From positions 3,162,001-3,226,000 of the forward strand of contig OZ255627.1 of assembly GCA_965276765.1 (NCBI GenBank): DNA of 64,000 bases. Direction: 5' to 3'. The notes below the pieces were generated by a model. It searched no databases, was not told the origin of the DNA, and saw nothing but the letters and a program-made list of their open reading frames with translations. The DNA comes from G965276765 sp965276765 (lineage in GTDB: Bacteria > Actinomycetota > Acidimicrobiia > Acidimicrobiales > Palsa-688). Positions 25,517 to 35,466 of the stretch are shown here, in pieces (positions within the stretch are counted from its first letter, which is position 1; each line of letters begins with the position of its first letter). A program made the translations under genes and the position numbers.

Positions 25517-27553
25517 ATGACCGCCCCCGACCTGTCAGACGAACAGGCCTATATCGACCGCGCCTATACCCATCTGGCGCGCATGCGCACCAGGGCGGAC
25601 GAATTGCTCGCCTCCATGAAAGGCGCCGACCCCGACCTCGAGTGGGCACTGCTGCGCCGGGTCAGGGCCCTCGCCGACAACCCGAGGGCGCTGTGTTTCG
25701 GACGCATCGACCACGACGGGGGAGTGACGTGGTACGTCGGGCGGCGCCACGTCGAAGACGAGGACGGCGACCCGCTCGTCGTCGAGTGGCGGGCCCCTGT
25801 CGCCCTCCCATACTACCGGGCCGGCTGGAGCGATCCGATGGGACTCGCCCGGCGCCGCCAATTTGTCGTCGACGGCCGCGAGCTGCTCTCGATCGGCGAC
25901 GACCGCTTCGGCGCCGATGCGACAGGACCCGACGACCTGCGCGGCCGCGACGCCTTACTCGTCGAGCTGGAACGGGCCCGCAGCGGCGAGATGATCGACA
26001 TCGTCGCCACCATCCAACCGGAGCAGGACGCGGTGATCCGCTCGGATGGCGCGGGAGTCCTCGCCGTGCAGGGCGGTCCCGGATCGGGCAAGACGGCGGT
26101 CGGGCTGCACCGGGCCGCCTTTCTCCTCTACGGCGACGACGCCATGGCTCGAGCCAACATCCTGGTGGTCGGACCCAACCGGACGTTTCTCCGCTACATC
26201 GCCCAGGTCCTGCCCTCGCTCGGCGAGCAGGCCGTGGTCCAAACGACGCTCGTCGACCTCGTCCCCGAGGTTGGTGGCGCCACCGCGAGCCGGGACGCGC
26301 CCGACGTCGAGCGGGTCAAGGGCGACGGGCGGATGGCGGCTTTGCTGGCCCGAGCAGTGGCGGCCCGGCGAACCCACGACCCCGGCGACCTCGAGGCCAA
26401 CGTGGGGGTGCGGCGCCTGGTCGTCTCCGCCGACGAGGTCAACGCGGCCATGGACCGGGTGGCGTCGCGTTCGCTTCCCCACGCCGCCGGGCGCGACGTG
26501 CTGCGGCGTCGGCTGCTCAACCTCCTCGCCGCCCGGCTGGAGGAGCTCACCGGGGCCCCGCCGCCCGACGGGGCCGCCTTCGAACGCCAGCTGCGCAACG
26601 ACGAAGGCGTTAGAGCCGCCCTCGACCGGCGCTGGCCCTCGTTGCCTCCGGCCACGCTCGTCTCCGAGCTCCTCACCCGCAGGCCCCTGCTCGCCGATGC
26701 GGCCGAGGGGATCCTCACCGCCGACGAGCAGCGCCTGCTGCGCCGGCGCCGGGCCAAGGCATGGACGGCGAGCGACGCTCCCCTTGTCGACGAGGCCAAG
26801 GCGCTCATCGCCGGTCGGTCCCGCACCTACGGCCACGTCATCGTCGACGAGGCCCAGGACCTGTCGCCCATGCAGTTGCGGATGCTGGCCCGCCGGTGCC
26901 CATCGGGGTCGATGACGCTGCTCGGCGACCTGGCCCAGGCCGTCGGCGTCTGGGGCCACGCCGACTGGAGCGACGTGGCCGCCTGGCTGCCGACGCCCGA
27001 CGGCCTCAGGACCGTCGAGCTGCGCCTCGGCTACCGCTCACCTGGCCAGGTCCTGCACCTGGCCAACCGACTGCTGGCCGAGGCCGCGCCGGATGTGCGC
27101 CCCACGGAGGCAGTCAGGCCGGGGCGCAGCGAACCCCGGCGCCTCGAGGCCGAGTCCGAAGGGCTGGTCGCCGCCGTAGTCGCCGAGGCCGGTGACCTGG
27201 CCGAAGCGTGGCCGACCGTCGCCGTCATCGCTCCTGGGACGCTCGTCGACGAGCTGGTCGCAGCGCTGCGCTCAAGTCTCGAGGGACCGCAGGACTCGTC
27301 GGCGAACACCCGGGAGCGGCTCGTGGGGGAGGCCGCGACCGGTGGGCTCGGCCGGCGGGTGACCGTCGTGGATGCCGAGGGGGCCAAGGGCCTGGAGTTT
27401 GACGCCGTAGTCGTCGTGGAGCCGGAAGGGATCGTCGCCGAACGGCGGGAGCGGCCCGCCGGACTCCGGCTGCTCTACGTCGCCCTCACCCGACCGACGC
27501 AGCACCTCAGCATCGTGTCGAGCCGGCCACTTCCGGCTGCGCTTGCGGCCTGA
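25517..27553 (+). CDS. HelD-like UvrD-family helicase/RNA polymerase-associated ATPase
   Basis: 678 residues. The N-terminal coiled region (LSDEQAYIDRAYTHLARMRTRADELL), the short beta segment with CFGRIDHDGGVTWYVGRRHV, and VEWRAPVALPYYRA are hallmarks of HelD, followed by a split superfamily I motor: Walker A GGPGSGKTAV, HVIVDEAQDLSPMQ, LRLGYRSPGQV, and GAKGLEFDAVVVVEP. Actinobacterial HelD frees stalled RNA polymerase and can protect it from rifampicin. ATG 25517 has a CGGAG site; a TACGGT -10 at 25470 gives a leader of about 35 bases. Convergent with rpsT. Confidence 0.88.
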   Translation: MTAPDLSDEQAYIDRAYTHLARMRTRADELLASMKGADPDLEWALLRRVRALADNPRALCFGRIDHDGGVTWYVGRRHVEDEDGDPLVVEWRAPVALPYYRAGWSDPMGLARRRQFVVDGRELLSIGDDRFGADATGPDDLRGRDALLVELERARSGEMIDIVATIQPEQDAVIRSDGAGVLAVQGGPGSGKTAVGLHRAAFLLYGDDAMARANILVVGPNRTFLRYIAQVLPSLGEQAVVQTTLVDLVPEVGGATASRDAPDVERVKGDGRMAALLARAVAARRTHDPGDLEANVGVRRLVVSADEVNAAMDRVASRSLPHAAGRDVLRRRLLNLLAARLEELTGAPPPDGAAFERQLRNDEGVRAALDRRWPSLPPATLVSELLTRRPLLADAAEGILTADEQRLLRRRRAKAWTASDAPLVDEAKALIAGRSRTYGHVIVDEAQDLSPMQLRMLARRCPSGSMTLLGDLAQAVGVWGHADWSDVAAWLPTPDGLRTVELRLGYRSPGQVLHLANRLLAEAAPDVRPTEAVRPGRSEPRRLEAESEGLVAAVVAEAGDLAEAWPTVAVIAPGTLVDELVAALRSSLEGPQDSSANTRERLVGEAATGGLGRRVTVVDAEGAKGLEFDAVVVVEPEGIVAERRERPAGLRLLYVALTRPTQHLSIVSSRPLPAALAA

Positions 27554-27557
27554 GAAG

Positions 27558-27836
27558 CTAGCCCTGCTCCTCTTCGGCGGTGAGGGCGTTGATGCGGCGG
27601 ACCAGGCGGGACTTGCGGTTGGCGGCCTGATTCTTGTGGATGATCCCACGGGCGGCGGCCTTGTCGAGACGCTTCACGGCCAGCCTGAGGTCGTCGGCGG
27701 CCGTCTCGGCACCGGTCTCGGCCGCCGTTACCGCCGTCTTGAGGCGCGTCTTGACCTCGGACTTGGCCGCGTTGTTGCGAAGGCGGCGAATCTCGTTGGT
27801 CCGGTTGCGCTTGATCTGGCTCTTGATGTTGGCCAT
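27558..27836 (-). CDS. rpsT: 30S ribosomal protein S20
   Basis: 92 residues, very basic helical protein binding 16S rRNA. MANIKSQIKRNRTNEIRRLRNN and the C-terminal GIIHKNQAANRKSRLVRRIN are diagnostic. Ends 4 bases from the convergent HelD gene. Unlike most window genes it starts with ATG after a clear GAAAGGG upstream sequence. Confidence 0.98.
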   Translation of the reverse strand: MANIKSQIKRNRTNEIRRLRNNAAKSEVKTRLKTAVTAAETGAETAADDLRLAVKRLDKAAARGIIHKNQAANRKSRLVRRINALTAEEEQG

Positions 27837-27956
27837 GCCGTCCTACCGTCGAATCGAAAGGGGAACCGAGGAAGACTAGCAGTCCTGGGGATCGCGACCG
27901 ACCGGGGCCGGTGATGCGGTCCGAGGAGGGGACGGCTGGGCGGCGGGCCGGTGCCC

Positions 27957-28658
27957 TCAGCCGCCAGCGGCGAGGAACCGCTCGAAGGCACCGGCGATCA
28001 GCTCGATGGCGCCGTCGTCGCCGATGACGGTGGGGTCCAGCCAGAGGTGATACCACCGGGGGTCGGTGGCGTCGGCGCGGTAGAGGCGCTTGACCCACAG
28101 CTCCCTCGAGCGGTCCGTCTGGGTCTGCAGCTCGGCGGAGCGGGCCTCGGAGACCCGCTCGAGCGCCGCCGCCGACGCGATGCGCCGCGACGCGGGCCCG
28201 TCGAGGCGGACGTGGTAGGCGCGGGGTCGATCGGCGAGGATCACGGCACCGGCCCGGCCGAGCACGACCGCCCCGCCGCCGGCCCGGACGCCGGCGAGGC
28301 TCTCCTCGGCCCGCTCGCGCAGCTCGTCGTCGGTGTCGACGAGCACGAGCGGCGCCGTGATCGTCCCGATGCTCGCCGCCCTGGCCAGATAGGTGAACAG
28401 GCGGCTGCCGGGGGACGCGGCCCGTTCGTCGCCGGTCAGGCCCTCGCTCGAACGGCGGGCGTCTCGATCGGCCTCGCCTGCGGCGGCATCACGCGACGCC
28501 TCGTCGGCCACGTCAACGGTGAGGAGCCGGTCCACGAAGGGCAGCCCGAGCCGCTCGGCCAGGCGGGGAGCGATGACGCTGGCCCCGGTGCCGTAGCTGG
28601 CGGAGACCGTGAGCACCGGCTGGTAGGCGGCGCTCGAATCGGGAGGGTGGTCGGCCAT
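27957..28658 (-). CDS. Cytidylate kinase-like family protein
   Basis: 233 residues. VLTVSASYGTGASVIAPRLAERLGLPFVDRLL is a P-loop with kinase-type strand-loop-helix; VVLGRAGAVILADRP and HVRLDGPASRRI follow, as in the cytidylate-kinase-like family of uncertain function. It lacks the full CMP-binding set of true Cmk. ATG 28658 has GGAGG upstream; an earlier in-frame start at 28688 would overlap this site. Divergent from lepA across about 118 bases. Confidence 0.8.
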   Translation of the reverse strand: MADHPPDSSAAYQPVLTVSASYGTGASVIAPRLAERLGLPFVDRLLTVDVADEASRDAAAGEADRDARRSSEGLTGDERAASPGSRLFTYLARAASIGTITAPLVLVDTDDELRERAEESLAGVRAGGGAVVLGRAGAVILADRPRAYHVRLDGPASRRIASAAALERVSEARSAELQTQTDRSRELWVKRLYRADATDPRWYHLWLDPTVIGDDGAIELIAGAFERFLAAGG

Positions 28659-28776
28659 GGTCACATACCTCCGAGCGACATGGGGCACCGTAGCTCTCCC
28701 CCCTCCCGCTCGATTGCAACCCGGCGGTCACCGGCCCGCGCCAGCAGCGACGCGGTCTGCGCCACACTGGAGCATC

Positions 28777-30573
28777 GTGTCCGCCGATTCCCCGCTCGCC
28801 ATGATCCGCAACCTGAGCATCGTGGCCCACGTCGACCACGGCAAGTCGACGCTGTCGGACCGGATACTCGAGCTGACGGGAGCGGTCGACGCCAGGGACA
28901 TGCGCGAGCAGTACCTCGACTCGATGGACATCGAGCGCGAGCGGGGCATCACCATCAAGGCCCAAAACGTCCGGGTCACCTGGCGGGGTCACACCATCCA
29001 CCTCATCGACACGCCGGGGCATGTCGACTTCGGCTACGAGGTGAGCCGCAGCCTGGCCGCCTGCGAGGGCGTCGTACTGCTCGTCGACGCGGCCCAGGGC
29101 ATCGAGGCGCAGACCCTCGCCAACGCCTACCTCGCCTTGGAACACGACCTCGAGATCGTCGCCGCCCTCAACAAGATCGACCTTCCCGCCGCCGACCCCG
29201 ACCGCTACGCAGCCGAGATCGAGAAGGTGCTCGGCGTGCCCGGCGATCAGATCATCCGGATGTCGGCCAAGACCGGCGCCGGCGTGCCCGAGCTGCTCGA
29301 CGCCATCTGCGAGCGCATCCCGGCGCCGACCGGCGACCCCGACGCGCCCCTCCAGGGTCTCATCTTCGACTCCTACTACGACCAGTACCGCGGTGTCGTG
29401 AGCGCGGTGCGGATCAAGAACGGCCGGCTCTCGGCCCGATCCAGGCTGCGGTTCATGCAGACCGGCCGCACCCACGAGGTGGAGGAGATCGGCCTTCGTC
29501 TCCCGATCTCCACACCCGTCGGCGCCCTCGGTCCCGGCGAGGTCGGCTACCTCATCGCCGGTATCAAGGACGTAGGCGAGGCCCGCAGCGGCGAGACCGT
29601 CACCGATGCCGCCCGCCCATCGCCCGACCCCCTCGAGGGCTATCAGGACCCCAAACCCATGGTGTTCTGCGGGATCTACCCGATCGACGGCGACGAGTTC
29701 GCCACCCTGCGCGAGGCCTTGGAGAAGCTGCGGCTCAACGACGCATCGGTGACGTACCAGCCCGAGACGTCGGGGGCGCTCGGGTTCGGGTTCCGCTGCG
29801 GGTTCCTCGGCCTGCTGCACATGGAGATCGTGCGCGAGCGCCTCGAACGCGAGTTTGGCCTCTCGCTCATCGCCACCGCCCCGAGCGTCGAGTACCGCGC
29901 CCACCTGACCGACGGCGACGTCGTCGAGGTCCACAACCCGTCCGAGATGCCGCCGCCCCAGCGGCTCGAGTCGATCGAAGAGCCCTACCTACAGGCGACG
30001 ATCCTCTCCCCGACGGAATACACAGGGACGCTCATGGACCTGTGTCAGACCCGCCGCGGCGAGATGATCAGGATGGAGTATCTCGGCCCCGAACGCCTCG
30101 AGCTCGCCTACCGCATCCCGCTGGCCGAGGTCGTCATGGACTTCTTCGACGCCTTGAAGAGCCGCACCAAGGGCTACGCCAGCCTCGACTACGAACCGGC
30201 CGGTTGGGAGACGGCCGAGCTGGTCAAGATCGACGTGCTGCTGAACGGCACCCCGGTCGATGCGTTCAGCGCCATCGTGCACCGCTCCCAGGCCCAGGAT
30301 TACGGACGGAGGATGACGGAGAAATTGCGGGCCTTGATTCCGAGGCAGATGTTCGACGTGCCCATCCAAGCCGCGGTCGGTGGGAGGATCATCGCCAGGG
30401 AGACCGTCAAAGCAAAACGCAAGGATGTGCTCTCGAAATGCTACGGCGGGGACATCACCCGCAAACGCAAGCTGCTCGAGAAGCAGAAAGAGGGCAAGAA
30501 GCGCATGAAGAACATCGGTCGCGTCGAGGTGCCCCAAGAGGCGTTCATCGAGGCGCTCCGCCTCGACGAGTAG
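28777..30573 (+). CDS. lepA: Elongation factor 4
   Basis: 598 residues, membrane-associated ribosomal back-translocase GTPase. G1 HVDHGKST, G2 region ERERGITIKAQ, G3 DTPGHVDF, G4 NKIDL, and the LepA-specific C-terminus with GYASLDYE, ITRKRKLLEKQKEGKKRMK. GTG 28777 gives the expected short extension before MIRNLSIVAHVDH; ATG 28801 is the alternative. A CACACT hexamer eight bases before the GTG may be the -10. Confidence 0.98.
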   Translation: MSADSPLAMIRNLSIVAHVDHGKSTLSDRILELTGAVDARDMREQYLDSMDIERERGITIKAQNVRVTWRGHTIHLIDTPGHVDFGYEVSRSLAACEGVVLLVDAAQGIEAQTLANAYLALEHDLEIVAALNKIDLPAADPDRYAAEIEKVLGVPGDQIIRMSAKTGAGVPELLDAICERIPAPTGDPDAPLQGLIFDSYYDQYRGVVSAVRIKNGRLSARSRLRFMQTGRTHEVEEIGLRLPISTPVGALGPGEVGYLIAGIKDVGEARSGETVTDAARPSPDPLEGYQDPKPMVFCGIYPIDGDEFATLREALEKLRLNDASVTYQPETSGALGFGFRCGFLGLLHMEIVRERLEREFGLSLIATAPSVEYRAHLTDGDVVEVHNPSEMPPPQRLESIEEPYLQATILSPTEYTGTLMDLCQTRRGEMIRMEYLGPERLELAYRIPLAEVVMDFFDALKSRTKGYASLDYEPAGWETAELVKIDVLLNGTPVDAFSAIVHRSQAQDYGRRMTEKLRALIPRQMFDVPIQAAVGGRIIARETVKAKRKDVLSKCYGGDITRKRKLLEKQKEGKKRMKNIGRVEVPQEAFIEALRLDE

Positions 30574-30625
30574 GCCGGCCCCGCCACTTAGGGATAGGAC
30601 CAGCACCGGGCCTATCGTCCGGCTA

Positions 30626-31990
30626 ATGAGCGAACCGACGGCGATCTGGTGGGTGCGGCGCGACCTCAGGCTGGCCGACAACGCGGCGCTGACGGCGGCC
30701 GCGTCCGCGGGCCTGGTCCTGCCGGTCTTCGTGCTCGACGACGCCCTCTGGGGTCCGGCCGGCGATGCCCGAAGGGCCTTCCTCGTCGGGAGTCTGCGGG
30801 CCCTCGACGAGTCGAGCGGGGGACACCTCATCGTGCGCAGGGGCGAACCGGCCGGCGAGATCCTCAAGCTCGGGCGGGAGGTCGAAGCGGTCGGCATCTT
30901 TGCCGCCACCGACTTCGGGCCCTACGGGCGCCGGCGCGACGCCGCCGTCGACGAGGCGCTCGCAGACGGCGGGATGGATCCCATCGAATGGTCGGATTCG
31001 CCCTATGCGGTGGCGCCGGGGTGCGTGGTGAAGGGTGACGGCACGCCGTTTCGGGTGTTCACGCCGTTCAGCCGGGCGTGGGTGGAGCAGGGCTGGGAGC
31101 CGCCGTACCCGAAGCTCCCTCCGCGACGATGGGCCGACGGTGTTGACGGCGGGCCCATCCCCTCGGCCCCCGACGTGATGGGCTTCCTGCCCGAGCCCGG
31201 AGAGGCGGCCGGGCTGGAACGGTGGAGGCAATTCTCCTTCTCGGAGATCGAAGGCTACGACAAGCACCGCAACGAGCCGGGCGGGGACCATACGTCCCGC
31301 CTTTCCCCCTACCTCAAATGGGGTTGTGTGCACCCGAGGACCCTGCTCGCCGGGCTCGACGCCAGGCGGAATGGGCACCGGGTGTTCCGCAATGAGGTGT
31401 GCTGGCGGGAGTTCTACGCCGACGTGCTGTGGAATCGACCGCAGAGCGCCCGCACCAGCCTGCAGCCGCAGATGGCGTCGATGCGCATCGACAGCGGGCG
31501 AGCCGCGGACGAGCGCTTCGAGGCGTGGACGGCGGGCCGCACCGGCTACCCGATCGTCGACGCCGGCATGCGCCAGCTGCTCGGTGAGGCCTGGATGCAC
31601 AACCGGGTCCGCATGATCGTCGCCAGCTTTCTCGTCAAGGACCTGCACATCGACTGGCAGCGTGGGGCCCGTTGGTTCATGCGCTGTCTCGCCGATGGTG
31701 ACCTGGCGTCCAACAACCACGGCTGGCAGTGGGTCGCAGGGACCGGCACCGACGCCGCCCCGTACTACCGGGTGTTCAATCCGGTACTGCAGGGCGCCAA
31801 GTTCGACCCCGAGGGCACGTACGTTCGCCGGTGGGTCCCCGAGCTCGCCTCCCTGCCCGATCGGTTCGTGCATTGCCCCTGGGATGCGCCCACCATGCCG
31901 CTGCAGGCGGCCGACTACCCGGAGCGGATCGTGGACCACGCCGTCGAGCGAGAGGAGGCGCTGGCCCGCTACCAGGCGGCGAAGGGCTGA
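30626..31990 (+). CDS. phr: Deoxyribodipyrimidine photolyase
   Basis: 454 residues, light-driven repair of cyclobutane pyrimidine dimers. N-terminal antenna domain starts IWWVRRDLRLADNAAL; the C-terminal FAD domain has TGYPIVDAGMRQL, MHNRVRMIVASFLVKDL and NNHGWQWVAGTGTDAAPYY, the class I photolyase signature. A TATCGT hexamer 7 bases before ATG 30626 suggests a leaderless mRNA. It implies exposure to sunlight or UV. Confidence 0.95.
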   Translation: MSEPTAIWWVRRDLRLADNAALTAAASAGLVLPVFVLDDALWGPAGDARRAFLVGSLRALDESSGGHLIVRRGEPAGEILKLGREVEAVGIFAATDFGPYGRRRDAAVDEALADGGMDPIEWSDSPYAVAPGCVVKGDGTPFRVFTPFSRAWVEQGWEPPYPKLPPRRWADGVDGGPIPSAPDVMGFLPEPGEAAGLERWRQFSFSEIEGYDKHRNEPGGDHTSRLSPYLKWGCVHPRTLLAGLDARRNGHRVFRNEVCWREFYADVLWNRPQSARTSLQPQMASMRIDSGRAADERFEAWTAGRTGYPIVDAGMRQLLGEAWMHNRVRMIVASFLVKDLHIDWQRGARWFMRCLADGDLASNNHGWQWVAGTGTDAAPYYRVFNPVLQGAKFDPEGTYVRRWVPELASLPDRFVHCPWDAPTMPLQAADYPERIVDHAVEREEALARYQAAKG

Positions 31991-32047
31991 CACGGGGCAC
32001 GGCGCCGCGGCTCAGCCGGCGGGACGGGCCCGCTGGTACTGCTTGGG

Positions 32048-33175
32048 TCAGGCGGCGTGGCCTCCGAGGGCGCGGGCCGCGTCGAGGGGCCAGGTCGGAT
32101 GGCGCAACAGCTCTCGGGCGAGGAACACGGCGTCGGCGGCGCCGCTGGCTACGATCGTCTCGGCCTGGGCGGGGTCGGTGATCATCCCGACCGCTGCGGT
32201 CGCGATGCCGGCGCCGGCTCGCACCGCGGCGGCGAACGGCACCTGGTACCCGGCGCCGATCGGGATCGACACCTGAGCCAGCGTGCCCCCGCTCGAGCAG
32301 TCGACCAGGTCGACGCCGCGCCCGGCGAGCTCCCCGGCGAGGATGACCGTCTCGTCGAGCGACCATCCCGGCTCGTCGTCGGGTGCCCAGTCGGTGGCCG
32401 ACACCCGGACCATGAGCGGTCGGTCATCGGGCCAGGCCTCACGCACGGCCTCGACGACCGAGAGCGGGAAGCGCATGCGCCCGGCGAGATCCCCGCCCCA
32501 GCGGTCGGTTCGCCGGTTGGAGAGCGGCGAGAGAAACTGGTGCAGCAGATACCCGTGGGCGGCGTGCAGCTCGATCACGTCGAAGCCGGCGTCGACGGCC
32601 CTGCGGGCTGCCGCCACAAATGCCTCCCGCACCCGGTCGAGGTCGGCTTCTTCCATAGCGCGCGGCGTCGGGTGGTCCCCAAACGGCACGGCCGATGGCG
32701 CCATCGTCTCCCATCCTCCGGGTGCGTCCGGGCCGATGCCTCCGCCGCCTTCCCACGGTGGCACCGATGAGCCCTTGCGGCCGGCGTGGGCCAGCTGAAT
32801 GCCCGTTCTCGCCCCTTGGGCGTGGACGAAGTCGGTGATCCGTCGCCACGCGGCCACATGAGCGGCGTGCCAGATGCCGGTGTCGTCGGGAGAGATGCGC
32901 CCGGCCGGCTCGACCGATGTGGCCTCGGTGAATACCAACCCGGCGCCGCCCTTGGCCAGCGACCCCAGGTGGACCAGGTGCCAGTCGGTCGGCGTGCCGT
33001 CGCCGGGGGCCGAGTACTGGCACATGGGGCTGACCCACACCCGGTTGGCGAGCTCGAGTCCACGCAGGCGGATCGGGCGGAACAGGGCAGGCCCGCCCCA
33101 CTGCGCTGGGGGGTCCGGCGGCACGGCGGCCGGCGTCGGGGTGACGGTGGCGGGCGCGCTCTGGTTGTGTGCCAT
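32048..33175 (-). CDS. Old yellow enzyme-family NADPH:flavin ene-reductase (YqjM-like)
   Basis: 375 residues, FMN-dependent reduction of activated C=C bonds. VWVSPMCQYSA carries the redox-tuning cysteine typical of the YqjM subgroup; QLAHAGRKGS, IELHAAHGYLLHQFLSP with the substrate-binding histidines, NRRTDRWGG and a C-terminal VFLARELLRHPTWPL follow. ATG 33175 chosen as the first Met before a Pro/Thr-rich leader; family similarity starts near residue 28. Divergent from hrcA. Confidence 0.93.
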   Translation of the reverse strand: MAHNQSAPATVTPTPAAVPPDPPAQWGGPALFRPIRLRGLELANRVWVSPMCQYSAPGDGTPTDWHLVHLGSLAKGGAGLVFTEATSVEPAGRISPDDTGIWHAAHVAAWRRITDFVHAQGARTGIQLAHAGRKGSSVPPWEGGGGIGPDAPGGWETMAPSAVPFGDHPTPRAMEEADLDRVREAFVAAARRAVDAGFDVIELHAAHGYLLHQFLSPLSNRRTDRWGGDLAGRMRFPLSVVEAVREAWPDDRPLMVRVSATDWAPDDEPGWSLDETVILAGELAGRGVDLVDCSSGGTLAQVSIPIGAGYQVPFAAAVRAGAGIATAAVGMITDPAQAETIVASGAADAVFLARELLRHPTWPLDAARALGGHAA

Positions 33176-33271
33176 CGGGGGTGACAACGCCGCCGGGGCC
33201 CTCCGGTCTTCCCGGGTCGTCCCGTCCTCCCGGAGTACGGGGCCGTCACTCGGTAGCATCAACCGGCAACG

Positions 33272-34273
33272 ATGCTCGACGAGCGCAAGGCCGCCATCCT
33301 CCGAGTCGTGGTGGAGGAGTACATCCAGACCGCGCAACCGGTCGGGTCGGCGCACGTCTCGCAATCGGCCGGCCTGGCCGTGTCGTCGGCAACGGTGCGC
33401 AACGAGATGGGAGCCCTCGAGCGCGACGGCTACCTCGTGCAGCCCCATACGAGCGCCGGCCGTATCCCGACCGACCGCGGGTACCGCTTCTACGTCGACT
33501 CGCTGACCACGCCTGGTGTCCTGCAGCCGGCGCAGCGCCAGCAGGTGCGGACCTTCTTCGCCCGGGCGCACGGCGAGCTCGAGCGCATGCTCGCCGATAC
33601 CAGCCGACTGCTCTCCGGGCTCACCGACTACGCCGCCGTCGTCGTGCCGCCCACCGTCGACGTCCTGATCGTCCGCTCCGTCCAGGTCGTCACCCTCGGC
33701 CCCCGGCTGGTGATGGTGGTGGTGGTGCTATCCAACGGTGGGATCGAGAAGCGCACCATCGACCTCGGCTCCGACCTCTCCGATGCCGTTGTCGCCGCCG
33801 CCTCGACGCACCTGGCCGGCGCCCTCGTCGACACGGTGTGGGGAGCGACGAGCATCGTGTTGTCTACCGGCGACACGACGATCGACGACCTGGTCAGGCG
33901 GGTCGTGGAATCGATCGCGACCGGGTCGCCGGCGATCGAGCAGGCCTACGTCGGCGGCGCGGCCCGGATGGCCTCGGCCTTCGATGCGGTCGGGACGATC
34001 CGCCAGGTCCTGAGCATCCTCGAGCAGCAGTACGTGATCGTCGGGCTGATCTCCGACGTCCTCGACCGGGGGCTCTCGGTCGCCATCGGCGCAGAGCACG
34101 GCCTGCAGCCACTCGCCGACTGCTCGGTCGTCGTCGCGCCCTACGACGTCGAGGGCGAGCGTGGCGGGACCGTCGCCATCCTCGGTCCCACCCGGATGCA
34201 CTACGACCAGGCCCTCGCCGCCGTGGCCGTCGTCAGCCGGCGCCTGGGCCGGGCGCTCAGCGAAGGGGCGTAG
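33272..34273 (+). CDS. hrcA: Heat-inducible transcription repressor HrcA
   Basis: 333 residues. MLDERKAAILRVVVEEYIQTAQPVGS and SSATVRNEMGALERDGYLVQPHTSAGRIPTD form the N-terminal winged helix; the remainder is the GAF-like dimerisation domain ending with a conserved MHYDQALAAVAVVSRRL. HrcA normally represses dnaK/groE operons through the CIRCE element, but no CIRCE-like inverted repeat is visible before hrcA or dnaJ here. A TAGCAT -10 lies 12 bases before the ATG. Confidence 0.96.
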   Translation: MLDERKAAILRVVVEEYIQTAQPVGSAHVSQSAGLAVSSATVRNEMGALERDGYLVQPHTSAGRIPTDRGYRFYVDSLTTPGVLQPAQRQQVRTFFARAHGELERMLADTSRLLSGLTDYAAVVVPPTVDVLIVRSVQVVTLGPRLVMVVVVLSNGGIEKRTIDLGSDLSDAVVAAASTHLAGALVDTVWGATSIVLSTGDTTIDDLVRRVVESIATGSPAIEQAYVGGAARMASAFDAVGTIRQVLSILEQQYVIVGLISDVLDRGLSVAIGAEHGLQPLADCSVVVAPYDVEGERGGTVAILGPTRMHYDQALAAVAVVSRRLGRALSEGA

Positions 34274-34279
34274 GGACGG

Positions 34280-34285
34280 TAACTT
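34280..34285 (+). promoter_or_regulatory. -10 hexamer TAACTT for dnaJ, leaderless
   Basis: TAACTT lies 9 bases before the dnaJ ATG, seven bases after the hrcA stop. It would give dnaJ its own leaderless promoter besides read-through from hrcA. Confidence 0.4.
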
Positions 34286-34294
34286 TGGTAGGCC

Positions 34295-35434
34295 ATGCCC
34301 GCTGACGACTATTACCAAGTGCTCGGCGTCGACCGCAGCGCCAACGAGGCCGAGATCAAGCGGGCCTATCGCTCGCTCGCTCGCGAGCTGCACCCCGACG
34401 CCAGGCCGGGTGATCGAGCGGCCGAGGAGCGCTTCAAGCTCGTCAACCAGGCCTACGAGACCCTCAGGGACCCGGAGCGACGCCGCCAGTACGACATGTT
34501 CGGAGCGGACCCCCGCGGCGCAGGTGGCGCCGGCGGCGACCCGTTCGGTGCCGGGTTCGGCAACACCGGAGGCCTCGGGGACCTCTTCGACGCCTTCTTC
34601 GGCGGTGCTGCGGCGACGGGACAAAGGGGCGGGGCCCGCAGCGGTCCGCTCAGGGGGGAGGATGCCGAAGCCGTCCTCGGGCTCAACTTCGCCGACGCCG
34701 TTTTCGGCGGCGAGGAAGACCTCAAGGTGCGCCTCCCCGTCACCTGCGGTACGTGCAACGGCAGCGGAGCCGCCCCCGGCACCGACCCGGTGACCTGCAC
34801 GACCTGTCAGGGCGCCGGCGAGGTGCGGCGGGTCAGGCAGTCGATCCTCGGTCAGATGGTCACCGCTTCACCCTGCCCGAAGTGCGGCGGCACCGGCCAG
34901 GAGATCCCTACCCCGTGCCGCGACTGTCGCGGCGACGGTCGCAGAACCGAGGAGCAGACCTTCGTCGTCGATGTGCCCCCCGGGGTCGACGAGGGGTCGA
35001 CGCTGCGACTCACCGGTCGCGGCGCGAGCGGTGTCCGTGGGGGCACACCGGGAGACCTCTACGTCCACCTGAAGGTGAGACCTCACCCCACCCTCGAGCG
35101 CCACGGCACCGACCTGCTGGGGGCGGTGCACGTGACGATGGCTCAGGCCGCCCTCGGCGTGCACATCCCCTTCGAGACCCTCGACGGCACGGAGCAGCTC
35201 GCCGTGCAGGGCGGGACCCAGAACGGCAAGCAGATCCGCCTCCGTGGTCGCGGCGTGCCGCACCTGCAGTCACGCGGTCGCGGCGACCTCATCGTCTCCG
35301 TCGTCGTCGCCACCCCCACGGAGCTGACGCGCTCGCAAGAGGAGTTGCTGCGCCAGTGGGCGGCGGACCGGGGCGAGGACGTGGCCGAGCCCGACGCCGG
35401 GCTGATGTCGCGGATACGCGGGGCGTTCAAGTAA
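34295..35434 (+). CDS. dnaJ: Chaperone DnaJ
   Basis: 379 residues, Hsp40 that stimulates DnaK. J-domain with ELHPDA (HPD) at residues about 33-38, a Gly/Phe-rich stretch, four zinc-binding repeats (CGTCNGSG, CTTCQGAG, CPKCGGTG, CRDCRGDG), and the C-terminal substrate domain. Follows hrcA, as in many actinobacteria where this is the second dnaJ copy. rsmE follows directly. Confidence 0.97.
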   Translation: MPADDYYQVLGVDRSANEAEIKRAYRSLARELHPDARPGDRAAEERFKLVNQAYETLRDPERRRQYDMFGADPRGAGGAGGDPFGAGFGNTGGLGDLFDAFFGGAAATGQRGGARSGPLRGEDAEAVLGLNFADAVFGGEEDLKVRLPVTCGTCNGSGAAPGTDPVTCTTCQGAGEVRRVRQSILGQMVTASPCPKCGGTGQEIPTPCRDCRGDGRRTEEQTFVVDVPPGVDEGSTLRLTGRGASGVRGGTPGDLYVHLKVRPHPTLERHGTDLLGAVHVTMAQAALGVHIPFETLDGTEQLAVQGGTQNGKQIRLRGRGVPHLQSRGRGDLIVSVVVATPTELTRSQEELLRQWAADRGEDVAEPDAGLMSRIRGAFK

Positions 35435-35466
35435 CGAGCGCTCGGGGCGGCGCCGGCCGGGAGACG

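Noticed and set aside
27951..30626. 891-codon open frame covering lepA in another phase
   Set aside because: Shadow of lepA and of the kinase-like gene's antisense; low-complexity Arg-rich translation.
33176..34294. CIRCE operator for HrcA
   Set aside because: No TTAGCACTC-like inverted repeat with a 9-base spacer before hrcA or dnaJ; HrcA targets must lie elsewhere.
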